Source: Candidatus Thorarchaeota archaeon (GTDB lineage: Archaea; Asgardarchaeota; Thorarchaeia; Thorarchaeales; Thorarchaeaceae). Taken from it: DNA of 55,579 nt. The stretch spans positions 1 through 55,579 of the forward strand of contig JAOUFI010000008.1 in assembly GCA_029858305.1 (NCBI GenBank), in the 5' to 3' direction. Below the pieces are notes generated by a model. That model was not told where the DNA came from, ran no database searches, and saw only the letters and a list, made by a program, of their open reading frames with translations. Positions 1 through 7,777 of this stretch are shown in pieces (position 1 is the stretch's first letter; each line of letters starts with the position of its first letter). Both the position numbers and the translations under genes were made by a program.

Positions 1-2097
1 ACGATAGCTGCCTTCAAACAATACTATCAGAGTGATTCAAGCGCCTTCTTCCTAGTAATTAGAGAGATAAGTACGCAATTGACCTCATTAAATGGGACTG
101 CGGCAGTAGTGGGTTTTGGAAAGAACTATAGATTGTACATGAACTACACAACGATTCCAGGTACTGGGCTTTCTGGTGCAGATGTGACCATTGCAAATGT
201 CGTCCCGGCTATCGGTCTCATTTGGGAAAACACTACGCCTGAATTCGGAGGTCTTTACTCAATCCTACTAACCCCCCTAGAATCAAATACCTTTACAGTT
301 TTGGTACAAGCTAGTCTATTCAATCACCAAACCCAATTCGTTCTCTTTACATTGACTGCCACGGCAATCGCCACAACTCTTACAGTGCTAAATACTAGTA
401 CTTCAATATCTCTTGATCAGACCTTTACTGCATATTTGCTATTTCAGGATGAGGATCTCGTTGGATTGGGAGATGCAAACCTGACAATCCAGAATTCTCC
501 GGTTGGAGTATCTATCTCTGAATTTGATGTAATTGGAAATGGATACTACCGAGTAACTCTTACACCTGAACAGGTTGGGACATTTGATGTGATTTTCAAA
601 GCTAGCAAGAATGGATATCAAAATGGCTATGCGAGTTTCACATTAGGCGCTGTTAGAATTCCGACAGACCTTCATATTGGCAGTGGTCTGTCATCAGATT
701 CAATGATGTTTTCAGAGTCCTATCAGTTATTCGTCATTTATGACCGAACAGATTCAGGGGCTAATATTACAGGCGGGACAATCGATTTGCAACTATCTCC
801 AGATACTGGCATCTCTTGGTCATATATCGAGGTTGATGAAGGATATCTCATAACAATTGAGACTACACGAACTGGAAGATGGACACTAATTGTAACAGCC
901 CTGAAAGAATCACATACAAGTAGTACTGCCGAGTTCATCCTCGATGTCACTCCAATTCCGATTCATCTAACATTGCTATCAAACACCTCGATTGTGGAGG
1001 GGTCAATCTACTACCTAAGAGTGCAAATAGTACAACAGGGAACATCAATACCAATCACGAATGCGACTCTAACATATCGAATTTCACCGACTGGATCTGG
1101 CGAATTCTTTGAAATGCATGAGACCACTACCGATGGAGAGTATTTAGCTGAATTCCCCATGCCTCTATACTCTGATGAAACTGAATATACACTTGAAATC
1201 AGGATTGAGAAGGATAATTACGAGTATCCTCAATCTATCTTCGAACAACGCATTACCAAGACCATCAATTGGCCTGTTCGAATGACACCCATAGTAATTG
1301 GAGGAAGTGGTATTGCTAGTGCTTTCTTTGTTTTACTTGTTGGATTACGAATTTCCACTAGGAGAAAGAAGAAACAGCTTAGTCATGACCTCGCTGTCAA
1401 ACAACGATTTGATGACGCTGACAATATTATTGGTGTTATCATACTTCACAAGAAAAGCGGTCTTCCGATTTATTCGAAAATGATGAAAGGTGGATTCGAG
1501 GAAGGTATAGTGGCAGCTTTCATCACTGCAGTTACTCACTTTAGAGAAGAGTTCGAGATGTTCGATGAAGAGACGATGATAGTTGTACCAATTTCCGATA
1601 TCATCCGTGCAGTTCAGACTAAGAATCTAATTTGTGCAATCATTACGGTAAAATCTGCTTCAATTGAGCATAATCGGAAAATGGAAGAATTCGCTCGTCA
1701 GGTATCAACATATCTTGATGATTTGGTGGGAGACCGTCCGAATGGTATTATTGATTCTAAAGTTGTTGAAATGCTCGAATATGTCTTCAATACAACAATG
1801 GATGGATTCCTTCTTCAACACTACAAAGTCGCTACAGCTGAGAAGTTTCCAAAGCGATATGAGATACTAGACGCAACTTTGCATGACACTGATACACGTC
1901 ACTGTACAAAGCCTGTCCTGCTAGCTAAGAGCCTCACGAGTTATGGTGTTTCTGAGGCAAGAGGATGTAGTCTTGTATTGGAAGCAATTGAGAAGGAACT
2001 AATCATACTCTGTACAGAAGAGGAAACCGAGACCCCGGAGATTAACTTTGCCGATTTCTTCTCAAAGCCAGATAGGGCTGAATCAGAAGAAACTTAG
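1..2097 (+). CDS. Membrane receptor-like protein with extracellular Ig-like repeats and a cytoplasmic longin/roadblock-like domain (5' partial)
   Basis: The frame is open from base 1 with no stop before the first possible start (TTG at 79), so the gene enters from the left and is truncated by the window edge. The visible part carries about four repeated beta-rich units of roughly 90-100 residues. They share patterns such as 'G-x-Y-x-V/I-x-L-x-P' and 'FTL', typical of Ig-like/cadherin-like surface modules. One hydrophobic segment (about residues 402-423 counted from the TTG) is followed by an RRKKK stop-transfer cluster. The last ~240 residues are cytoplasmic; the segment starting 'GVIILHKKSGLPIYSK' resembles the profilin-like longin/roadblock folds common in Asgard archaea (inference from pattern). 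A sensory or adhesion receptor signalling to small GTPases is possible but not shown. Next gene starts 95 bp downstream on the same strand. Confidence 0.8.
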   Translation, partial: TIAAFKQYYQSDSSAFFLVIREISTQLTSLNGTAAVVGFGKNYRLYMNYTTIPGTGLSGADVTIANVVPAIGLIWENTTPEFGGLYSILLTPLESNTFTVLVQASLFNHQTQFVLFTLTATAIATTLTVLNTSTSISLDQTFTAYLLFQDEDLVGLGDANLTIQNSPVGVSISEFDVIGNGYYRVTLTPEQVGTFDVIFKASKNGYQNGYASFTLGAVRIPTDLHIGSGLSSDSMMFSESYQLFVIYDRTDSGANITGGTIDLQLSPDTGISWSYIEVDEGYLITIETTRTGRWTLIVTALKESHTSSTAEFILDVTPIPIHLTLLSNTSIVEGSIYYLRVQIVQQGTSIPITNATLTYRISPTGSGEFFEMHETTTDGEYLAEFPMPLYSDETEYTLEIRIEKDNYEYPQSIFEQRITKTINWPVRMTPIVIGGSGIASAFFVLLVGLRISTRRKKKQLSHDLAVKQRFDDADNIIGVIILHKKSGLPIYSKMMKGGFEEGIVAAFITAVTHFREEFEMFDEETMIVVPISDIIRAVQTKNLICAIITVKSASIEHNRKMEEFARQVSTYLDDLVGDRPNGIIDSKVVEMLEYVFNTTMDGFLLQHYKVATAEKFPKRYEILDATLHDTDTRHCTKPVLLAKSLTSYGVSEARGCSLVLEAIEKELIILCTEEETETPEINFADFFSKPDRAESEET

Positions 2098-2192
2098 AAT
2101 CAGAGCGCTATAAGCCCCAGGTAGAACGCTCTTTCATCATCGGTGAATTGAAATGAGGATATGTCTTCAAAAGTGCGAGGAGATTATCAATC

Positions 2193-2903
2193 ATGAGCCC
2201 CGGATTTCTCAGTGATAAGAGAGCTGTTGCAGCAATCATTATAGCTATCCCTCTTGCGATAGTAGCAATAGTGTTTGTTCGACCTATTGACTTCACCATC
2301 TCTATGGTAGTATTTGGTATAGCTTTGGTCTTGTTTCTCTTTGCATGTCTTTTGGACACAATAGATGAGCTTCAACCCACTTCAACATTGGCAGGTACTC
2401 CAAAAGTTGAGAAGAAGGTCAAGGAAAAGACAAAAGCAAAGGCTTCCGCAAAACCATCCGATGAGCACGCTGAGGTCTATATGCCCGAGGTAGTCAAACC
2501 TACTATTGAGCCTAGTAAGCTTCCGATTGAAACAATTGAAGGAATTGGTCCAGTCTATGGCAAGCTACTGCGTGATGCAGGATTTCCCACCGTTGCAGAT
2601 ATGATTGCTGTAGATGCTGAGAGAATTGCTGAGATTTGCGATGTGAATATTGAGCACGCTGAGAAATGGATTGCCATGAGTCGTTTCGCTTGGCTTGATG
2701 AGATCTCTGAGGAAGATGCAGAGGCTATCGTCTTTGCTACAGGAATAACTGACCTTGAATCCCTGGCTAACGCAGACGCTGATGATGTACTTGCAAAGAT
2801 CGGGAAGGCTCTTGCTGATGGTGATGTTCGAGTGCCTTCAGGGTATGTTATCACTATTGAGAAAGTAAGAAAATGGATTGATTCCGCTAGGAAACTAGCT
2901 TAA
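2193..2903 (+). CDS. Membrane-anchored helix-hairpin-helix (DUF4332-like) protein
   Basis: This is a 236-residue protein. Two hydrophobic helices near residues 10-30 and 33-54 form a short membrane hairpin. A charged Lys/Glu/Ala linker follows (about 65-95), then a soluble helical domain. It contains the motif 'IEGIGPVYGKLL' near residue 115, a classic HhH turn, and a second degenerate HhH-like repeat ending in 'VRKWIDSARKLA'. This resembles the DUF4332/HhH domains often fused to membrane or SMC-like proteins, which bind DNA or act as protein adaptors. The ATG at 2193 has GAGGAG about 11 nt upstream. It lies 95 bp after the receptor-like gene and 19 bp before the DUF3795-type gene, so the three may be cotranscribed. 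The precise role is unknown. Confidence 0.8.
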   Translation: MSPGFLSDKRAVAAIIIAIPLAIVAIVFVRPIDFTISMVVFGIALVLFLFACLLDTIDELQPTSTLAGTPKVEKKVKEKTKAKASAKPSDEHAEVYMPEVVKPTIEPSKLPIETIEGIGPVYGKLLRDAGFPTVADMIAVDAERIAEICDVNIEHAEKWIAMSRFAWLDEISEEDAEAIVFATGITDLESLANADADDVLAKIGKALADGDVRVPSGYVITIEKVRKWIDSARKLA

Positions 2904-2922
2904 CTTTACCTCAGGTGTTGTA

Positions 2923-3345
2923 ATGAGACCAGAATTGATTGCTCCTTGCGGAATAAATTGTGCAGTATGTGTTGCATTTCTCGGATATACAATGAGTGGA
3001 AAAAAGAGAAAGCACCCATGTCTTGGATGCCGTTCCTTGGACATCTCAGGCAAGTCACTCTCAAGAAAGAACTGCGCCTTTATGAAGAAACATTGTGACC
3101 TTCTGGCAAAAGACCAAGTCACATTTTGTTTTGAGTGCCCTGAATTTCCCTGTCGGCATTTGAAAAAGCTTGATGACGGCTATGTGCGAAACTACAACAC
3201 GAGTTTGATTGAGAATCTTAACTTGATAAAGAAACTCGGTATGAAGCGATATCTTCGCGATCAGAAAAAGAAATACACCTGTCCTCAGTGTGGTGGAGTC
3301 ATCTCTGTTCATACCAAACGTTGCTACAGCTGTTCCATTCCTTGA
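2923..3345 (+). CDS. Cysteine-rich DUF3795-type protein with C-terminal zinc ribbon
   Basis: This is a 140-residue protein. It begins 'MRPELIAPCGINCAVC', the conserved opening of DUF3795 proteins, and has further cysteine pairs: 'CLGC' near residue 32, 'CPEFPC' near 73, and a C-terminal 'CPQCGG...CYSC' zinc-ribbon knuckle near 121-138. The cysteines probably bind zinc or an iron-sulfur cluster. DUF3795 proteins are common in anaerobic archaea and bacteria and have no established function. The start ATG is preceded by AGGTG with a 6-nt spacer. It follows the HhH protein by 19 bp, consistent with one operon. I see no catalytic motif beyond the cysteines. Confidence 0.82.
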   Translation: MRPELIAPCGINCAVCVAFLGYTMSGKKRKHPCLGCRSLDISGKSLSRKNCAFMKKHCDLLAKDQVTFCFECPEFPCRHLKKLDDGYVRNYNTSLIENLNLIKKLGMKRYLRDQKKKYTCPQCGGVISVHTKRCYSCSIP

Positions 3346-3420
3346 AGCAATGGTTTCTCTCTCCTCGCCTATTTTGGAATTGAAAATTTAGGTTGCGATA
3401 AATCGCGTGAAAATCGTGCG

Positions 3421-3432
3421 AAAAAGTATATA
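3421..3432 (+). promoter_or_regulatory. TATA box of the 3470 gene
   Basis: AAAAAGTATATA is an archaeal TATA element. A transcript start about 26 nt downstream (near 3452) leaves a GAGGTGA Shine-Dalgarno at 3458-3464 ahead of a GTG at 3470. This makes the upstream TTG at 3440 unlikely. A short palindrome GCGAT-AA-ATCGC (3395-3406) sits just upstream of the BRE region. Confidence 0.55.
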
Positions 3433-3469
3433 GTCTGCCTTGAACAGTGCCCTAAATGAGGTGAGCTTC

Positions 3470-3718
3470 GTGACGGAGGATGAGTATTCAATCTTACAGA
3501 AAAAACTCAAACGGTTATGGAGGGCAATTAGTCTATTATTCATCATGGTTGTCCTTTTATTTGCCATTCTTCTGAATTTTTATTTGGTTCTGTATAACTG
3601 GGTGGTTCATGACGATCGAAATATCCCCTTTATGGGTGACATCACACTGATTCTAGTAACATCCACTGTTGTATTCTTCTTTGCTGTACTCATCTCAGCT
3701 ACAGCACTTTCAGAATAG
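3470..3718 (+). CDS. Small two-helix membrane protein
   Basis: An 82-residue protein starting at GTG 3470. That start is chosen because GAGGTGA lies 5 nt upstream and because the TATA box at 3421-3432 puts the transcript start after the longer TTG-initiated alternative at 3440. A short charged N-terminus with a Lys/Arg-rich segment 'KKLKRLWR' precedes two hydrophobic helices (about 19-42 and 59-79) joined by a short polar loop with 'HDDRN'. No family is recognised. It has its own promoter and no close downstream gene on the same strand, apart from the small ORF at 3969. The role is unknown. Confidence 0.65.
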   Translation: MTEDEYSILQKKLKRLWRAISLLFIMVVLLFAILLNFYLVLYNWVVHDDRNIPFMGDITLILVTSTVVFFFAVLISATALSE

Positions 3719-3968
3719 GACTAATTTTCTTCGCAAATAATCAACACCCTCGCCCCTTTCCTTCTCTTGGAACTCGATTTTTAGGGTGCATTCTACAGGC
3801 CTCTCCAACCTCCTAGAACCCTTATGTAGATATATTGTGAGAATCAGACCAGTGTATTCTCAACGTATTACAACAATATCATTAACATAACACTTAGCTT
3901 TATTTGATTTCCATGCGTAATAGAGGTTAGTTGTACCACACAACTTGAATATGTACGGAGAATGCGAA

Positions 3969-4109
3969 ATGGCCGAAACGACAAGACCAACATCAACCCT
4001 CCAGAAGAACGCTGAAGTCCTTCACACTCTCTATGGTCTTCTAGATAGCGACCGTGAGCCAACAGATCAAGACGCGATGAGTTTGCGATATCTGTATGCG
4101 AGTTCCTGA
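3969..4109 (+). CDS. Very small protein (46 aa), Tyr/Leu-rich C-terminus
   Basis: An ATG at 3969 is preceded by GGAG with an ideal 8-nt spacer (3957-3960). A TATA-like CTTTATTTG lies near 3897-3904 and a leader hairpin AGTTGT-N5-ACAACT at 3929-3945. The peptide is 46 residues, opens 'MAETTRPTSTLQKN' and ends 'DAMSLRYLYASS'. The ending resembles those of the small ORFs at 28208, 28351 and 32732 (short Leu/Tyr/Ala-rich ends after a polar or basic N-terminus). The good ribosome binding site is the main support; there is no recognised family. Three consecutive RNA hairpins follow immediately. From 3719 to 3968 I see only this promoter/leader. Confidence 0.5.
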   Translation: MAETTRPTSTLQKNAEVLHTLYGLLDSDREPTDQDAMSLRYLYASS

Positions 4110-4121
4110 CATTATCATGCT

Positions 4122-4209
4122 CCTCATTATTCAATGAGGTCAATTCGCTGTCTCCGTGCACCTCCCGGCATCAGAGACACAGTGGGCGGACTCCCCTAGG
4201 TCTGCCCAC
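4122..4209 (+). other. Cluster of three adjacent stem-loops (candidate structured RNA or terminator region)
   Basis: Three stems follow the small ORF at 3969. The first is CCTCATT-ATTC-AATGAGG at 4122-4139 (7 bp, tetraloop). The second is TGTCTC/GAGACA at 4149-4179. The third is GTGGGCGGAC/GTCTGCCCAC at 4182-4209 (10 pairs including one G-U, 8-nt loop). The orientation is symmetric, so the strand is inferred from the upstream small gene. No poly-T follows, so a simple intrinsic terminator is not obvious. It could be a 3'UTR structure or an independent small RNA. Confidence 0.4.
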
Positions 4210-4222
4210 ACCATTTCTGAAA

Positions 4223-4549
4223 TCAATCGATGTGAATAAAATGTCCGTGCGAAAAACGAAACTTGATAGTTCCGCTGGCACAAGAACACTTCTCAGGAAA
4301 CATAGACTTCGCCTTGCAAAGATCAGCGCAGAGCGACGCGCGGTCAAGACTTAGTTCTGCTCCCTTTTCATATTGGCGTAACTTGGTTGAGAAATTACCA
4401 AACCATAACTTTAGAACACATGTTCCAATACTATGTGTACACTCATTATTTGGCTTAGAATCTCTTTGATAGTTGGATTGAAGCTTGGCTAGAGGAAGGA
4501 GTTCTACCTCTGGATGCTTCTCAGAAGCAGAGAAGACAATATCGTTCAT
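4223..4549 (-). CDS. Hypothetical protein (108 aa)
   Basis: No family is recognised. The reading frame gives a 108-residue Cys/Ser-rich protein with a patch 'CADLCKAK...CSCASG' (about residues 75-92) that could bind a metal. The main support is a strong minus-strand TATA box (GTATAAAATG, 4590-4581) that predicts a transcript start near 4560, about 11 nt before the ATG at 4549, i.e. an almost leaderless mRNA. A 68-codon plus-strand frame (4263-4469) overlaps it and has no promoter or ribosome site that I can see. It lies downstream of the histidine kinase gene on the same strand. Confidence 0.4.
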   Translation of the reverse strand: MNDIVFSASEKHPEVELLPLAKLQSNYQRDSKPNNECTHSIGTCVLKLWFGNFSTKLRQYEKGAELSLDRASLCADLCKAKSMFPEKCSCASGTIKFRFSHGHFIHID

Positions 4550-4580
4550 TCATATGAATAATCACGAGGAATCAAGGCTT

Positions 4581-4590
4581 CATTTTATAC
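4581..4590 (-). promoter_or_regulatory. TATA box upstream of the 4549 ORF
   Basis: On the minus strand the sequence reads GTATAAAATG, a near-consensus archaeal TATA element. The expected start site (about 4560) falls just before the ATG at 4549. Confidence 0.5.
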
Positions 4591-4638
4591 ATCGCCAAAT
4601 CCGAGATTAAGTCCATTCTGATTATTGCTGAGCACTAC

Positions 4639-5907
4639 TCATAGAACTGGAACAGTAATGAGAAACGCTGCACCCTTTGTTTCCTTCTCATCAATAAGTT
4701 CAATTGTGCCGCCGTATGATTCGACAATTCTTTTCGAGAGGTAGAGACCAAGACCTTTCCCTTCACCTTTAGTGGTTACACCTTTCTGAAAGATTCGAGG
4801 CTTGATGCTCGAATCAATGCCTGGTCCATTGTCGCGGTAAGTGATTATCAACATCTTCCCCACAAGTCCTAACCGGATGGTCACAACGGCACTTTCACCA
4901 ACATAATCAGCTGTATTCCTCAGCAAGTTTTCTAGTACCAGTGGGAGTAGGATGCCTGGACGGATATCTGCGGACTGAATTTCAGATTCAATCAAAAGAC
5001 TGATTCTTGCACCGCCACTGGTATGTTTGGCTCGATCAGCCATGTTCTGAAGGGTCATTAGAAAATCATATTCACCTCCTCTTCCAACAACGGAGAATAG
5101 TTTAATGACCCGCGACATTCTCTCACTAACCGCGAGGGCAGTTGAAAGGTATGATTCCCTGTCTGGAGGAACCACCATTGTTTCGTCAAGAAGCTCAATA
5201 TGTCCTCTCACTATCTGCATATCATTACCTAGATCATGAGTCAGGACTGAGGTGTATACTTCAAGCTCTCGCTGGCGTTGCTCAAGGAATTTCTTATGCT
5301 CCTCTAGCTGTGAAAGATAGTAATTTAGTATCCCTGAGAAGATCAAAACAACAAGGGAGAGTGAAACTTGGTCGATAATGGGTTCGAGTGCTGCCATGAG
5401 CCCTATATTCGGGTGAATCTCACAGTATACCAAAAGTCCAGTTGTGTTTCCAATAATGAGTAATGCTTCTAACTTCGTAGTGAGCCATTGACTGCCAAAG
5501 AGGGCTGCAACTACTGGCCAGAGGATCAAATTAAGTGCAACTCTCAATTCAGTCTGGTTGAATTCTACGAGTAGAAATAGATATGGCATGATTGCTAGAA
5601 AAAGAGTAGTGATGATACCTGCAGCTATAACATACTTTGTTCTGCTGATTATATAGATTGTAAGGAATATTGATGTGGCTAAGAAGAACAACGTAAGATT
5701 ATCGCGAAGAATACCGAGGACCAGTTGAATTAGAGGAAGCAGGATTACTATTAGAAGTAATGCAAATGATAGGAGTCGGGCTTTCGTTCGGAGCACATCG
5801 GAACGTATTCCCGCTGATGGCTCAATTAGAATCTGGCGAATCTTCTGAAATATAGAAACTTCTCTTGTCATGTGACTTGTATCTGACATTTCACATAACA
5901 TCCTCAC
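4639..5907 (-). CDS. Membrane sensor histidine kinase
   Basis: A 422-residue protein. The N-terminal half (about 30-190) holds about six hydrophobic helices and no large extracellular sensor loop, followed by a charged coiled-coil linker ('EEHKKFLEQRQRELE'). The H-box is 'LTHDLGNDMQIV' with His224 as phospho-acceptor. The ATPase domain follows with N-box 'LENLLRNTAD', G1 'DNGPGID', F-box 'IFQKGVTT' and G2 'GKGLGLYLSK'. All catalytic motifs are present, so it should autophosphorylate. There is no response regulator in the window, making it an orphan kinase here. The start is uncertain: GTG 5907, or in-frame ATG codons 2 and 6 codons further in, with GTGAGG upstream of them. The membrane-embedded sensor suggests sensing of a lipid or membrane signal, but that is inference. 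Confidence 0.9.
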   Translation of the reverse strand: MRMLCEMSDTSHMTREVSIFQKIRQILIEPSAGIRSDVLRTKARLLSFALLLIVILLPLIQLVLGILRDNLTLFFLATSIFLTIYIISRTKYVIAAGIITTLFLAIMPYLFLLVEFNQTELRVALNLILWPVVAALFGSQWLTTKLEALLIIGNTTGLLVYCEIHPNIGLMAALEPIIDQVSLSLVVLIFSGILNYYLSQLEEHKKFLEQRQRELEVYTSVLTHDLGNDMQIVRGHIELLDETMVVPPDRESYLSTALAVSERMSRVIKLFSVVGRGGEYDFLMTLQNMADRAKHTSGGARISLLIESEIQSADIRPGILLPLVLENLLRNTADYVGESAVVTIRLGLVGKMLIITYRDNGPGIDSSIKPRIFQKGVTTKGEGKGLGLYLSKRIVESYGGTIELIDEKETKGAAFLITVPVL

Positions 5908-6051
5908 TAAATAGTGTGAGATTCATTGCAATATCACTGAAAAAAAAGACATGTAAGGTTTGGTCGTGCATGTCAAACATCTTGTATGTTTGTATGTGGT
6001 CTGGATTTTTCTCAATACTCTAAGTATCAATCTAATAACTATTTAATCGAT

Positions 6052-6207
6052 TCAAAGATGCCCTCTTTCCTGAATAATCCTTTTAATGACTCTCAAGACT
6101 TCTAGAGTTATCCAATTACTTGGCTTACCTTTCCGCTCAATCATTTCGTACATGGTACTTGCATAGTCCCTCTCGACAGACTTTTTCTGCGAAAGATATG
6201 ACCGCAC
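6052..6207 (-). pseudogene. 3'-end remnant of an alpha/alpha-toroid gene paralogous to the 9471-10565 gene
   Basis: Translated on the minus strand, this stretch reads 'VERDYASTMYEMIERKGKP' then 'SNWITLEVLRVIKRI', ending at a TGA (6054-6052). It matches the C-terminal ~45 residues of the protein encoded at 9471-10565. At DNA level about 53 of 60 bases are identical in 6121-6180. Everything upstream of this homology is missing. It is in the same reading frame as the preceding membrane protein and separated from it only by that gene's TGA (6213-6211). It is therefore a decayed or deleted duplicate joined to the end of another gene. Confidence 0.85.
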
Positions 6208-6210
6208 AGT

Positions 6211-7116
6211 TCATCCTTCATGGCGCTCATTATTCAGACGAATCAATGTCTTGCGTTTATCTAAAGCAGGAATCGAATATACTAAGGCAAGGAGCAATGA
6301 AATCCCACAAGTGATTCCCGCCAGCCCGACATCTTGAATACTTCTTACTACCCATTCTCCGTAATACGCTGTCGGCAAGACTAATTGCCCAGGTGACTGG
6401 AATGCAAAAAAGAGTGATAAAAGGCCAAATGTCAGCAGGAGAACATCAAGCACAAGGAACAAGATCCATGCATATCTCCATCTTACTATCAAAAGAATCA
6501 CGATAATCAAAAAGAGCATGCCGATGGTCCATATTGCGTTCATCAAGCTACTGCCAAGCAAAGTCATATCCGGTCCTCTTATTGTCATGTAACCCTGGAC
6601 AAGAATGAAGAGGAACCCTCCAAGGAATGAATGCAGCACTACATTGATGAGGACAGGACCATCGTTTTCTAGAGTCTGCTGGCGATGAAGGGATTTCGAT
6701 ACTATTGAGTCTTGACTGAGTAAGCCAAGATTAACAACATTCAGAAGGCATAGGAAATACATCGGAATAATAAGTTCTGATAGTCTTGGCTGGAATACAG
6801 GAATGGGCAATAGCAGTGCAAGAATAGCTAATGAGCTTAGTAGAACCATCATGATAATACTCCATGGCTTCATCATTTTTAAGAGCCAAATAGCAAATAG
6901 TTGATATGCACCTATTACTCCCCAAACCAGTAAGATCAATTGCAGGCTCGGTGGATAATCTAGTCTATTCAATCCCGTTATACCGAAGAAGAAAAGAAGT
7001 ATTACACCTGACGACGCGTAGAGCCCTTCCAGAATCTCCTCCATAGTATGCCTACCTTGCATTTTAGCTAACATTGATATTTCCATCCAGACGCGCATTA
7101 GTTTCTGAGTTATCAA
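6211..7116 (-). CDS. Polytopic membrane protein of unknown function
   Basis: A 301-residue protein with about seven or eight hydrophobic segments spread from residue ~30 to ~285 and few charged residues in between. The N-terminus is short and soluble; the C-terminus is a short charged tail ending 'RLNNERHEG'. I recognise no transporter signature or catalytic motif. The stop codon is directly followed, in frame, by the remnant of a toroid-protein gene, so the present C-terminus may have been set by that rearrangement. It is transcribed in the same direction as the histidine kinase, which lies about 300 bp further downstream. The intervening 5908-6051 stretch shows only AT-rich promoter-like sequence. 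Confidence 0.65.
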   Translation of the reverse strand: MITQKLMRVWMEISMLAKMQGRHTMEEILEGLYASSGVILLFFFGITGLNRLDYPPSLQLILLVWGVIGAYQLFAIWLLKMMKPWSIIMMVLLSSLAILALLLPIPVFQPRLSELIIPMYFLCLLNVVNLGLLSQDSIVSKSLHRQQTLENDGPVLINVVLHSFLGGFLFILVQGYMTIRGPDMTLLGSSLMNAIWTIGMLFLIIVILLIVRWRYAWILFLVLDVLLLTFGLLSLFFAFQSPGQLVLPTAYYGEWVVRSIQDVGLAGITCGISLLLALVYSIPALDKRKTLIRLNNERHEG

Positions 7117-7257
7117 ATAGCTTTTCGAAAAAATGACAAATGAATTATTCTCAGTCTATAGAATTTGTCAACGCTTAATAAGCAATTGCAACTTTTCTGG
7201 CTACTGACATCGAAATCGCAATATGAATTCGATACATCCGTATATTGAGAGAATGCG

Positions 7258-7503
7258 ATGAGCGATTACCTGACAGGTGAGCATAATGGTTCTAGGTTGT
7301 CTGTCACAGGTGTTATTCTGTCAATCATGGCTATCGGGATTATCTTTGTGCTCATCAGAGCTCTAAATCCAGTCTATGGTCGATACATCATCAGTCAGGA
7401 GTATATGACGATACTTCTTGCTCTTCTAACTGCTTCAATAGTAATTGCAATCGTACTACGAAGGGTTCAGAAAGATCTCGATAGCGATGAATCATTTTTC
7501 TGA
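7258..7503 (+). CDS. Small membrane protein (81 aa)
   Basis: An 81-residue protein with two clear transmembrane helices (about 15-36 and 49-67), a polar N-terminus and an acidic C-terminal tail 'KDLDSDESFF'. The ATG at 7258 follows GAGAGAATGCG, a weak ribosome-site candidate. No family is recognised. It is divergent from the membrane protein at 6211-7116 and has no same-strand neighbour within 270 bp. Its general layout (two helices, charged tail) is like that of the 3470 gene, but I see no sequence similarity worth claiming. Confidence 0.6.
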   Translation: MSDYLTGEHNGSRLSVTGVILSIMAIGIIFVLIRALNPVYGRYIISQEYMTILLALLTASIVIAIVLRRVQKDLDSDESFF

Positions 7504-7777
7504 CCGCCATAGAATAAATGATTCTTCTGTTTCGTTAATTCTAGATGTCTTCTGTTTCGAATTACACACTTCAGTGCTCTTCAGACCTTGAGAATAATTC
7601 AATTACTTGACTTGCATTTTCGCCTAGTAATTCCAGAAATAGTTGCGGCACAATTTCTCAATAAGCTACTTTCCAGCGCTGAGTTTCATGCCCATGATAA
7701 CCTGCGTGCTAATCTTTAAACAGCCCCAGACCATCTAATACTTAACTAAATCCTATGTTTGGTTAGTGGTGGATTAA

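Noticed and set aside
4263-4469. 68-codon plus-strand frame within the 4223-4549 minus-strand ORF
   Set aside because: No promoter or Shine-Dalgarno visible; the opposite strand has a strong TATA.
6120-6314. 64-codon plus-strand frame
   Set aside because: It is antisense to the toroid remnant and the end of the membrane-protein gene; a shadow frame.
7571-7651. Minus-strand fragment translating to a helix-like 26-residue peptide in the 7504-7777 gap
   Set aside because: Too short, no promoter or ribosome site; possibly a remnant of a lost gene but not supportable.
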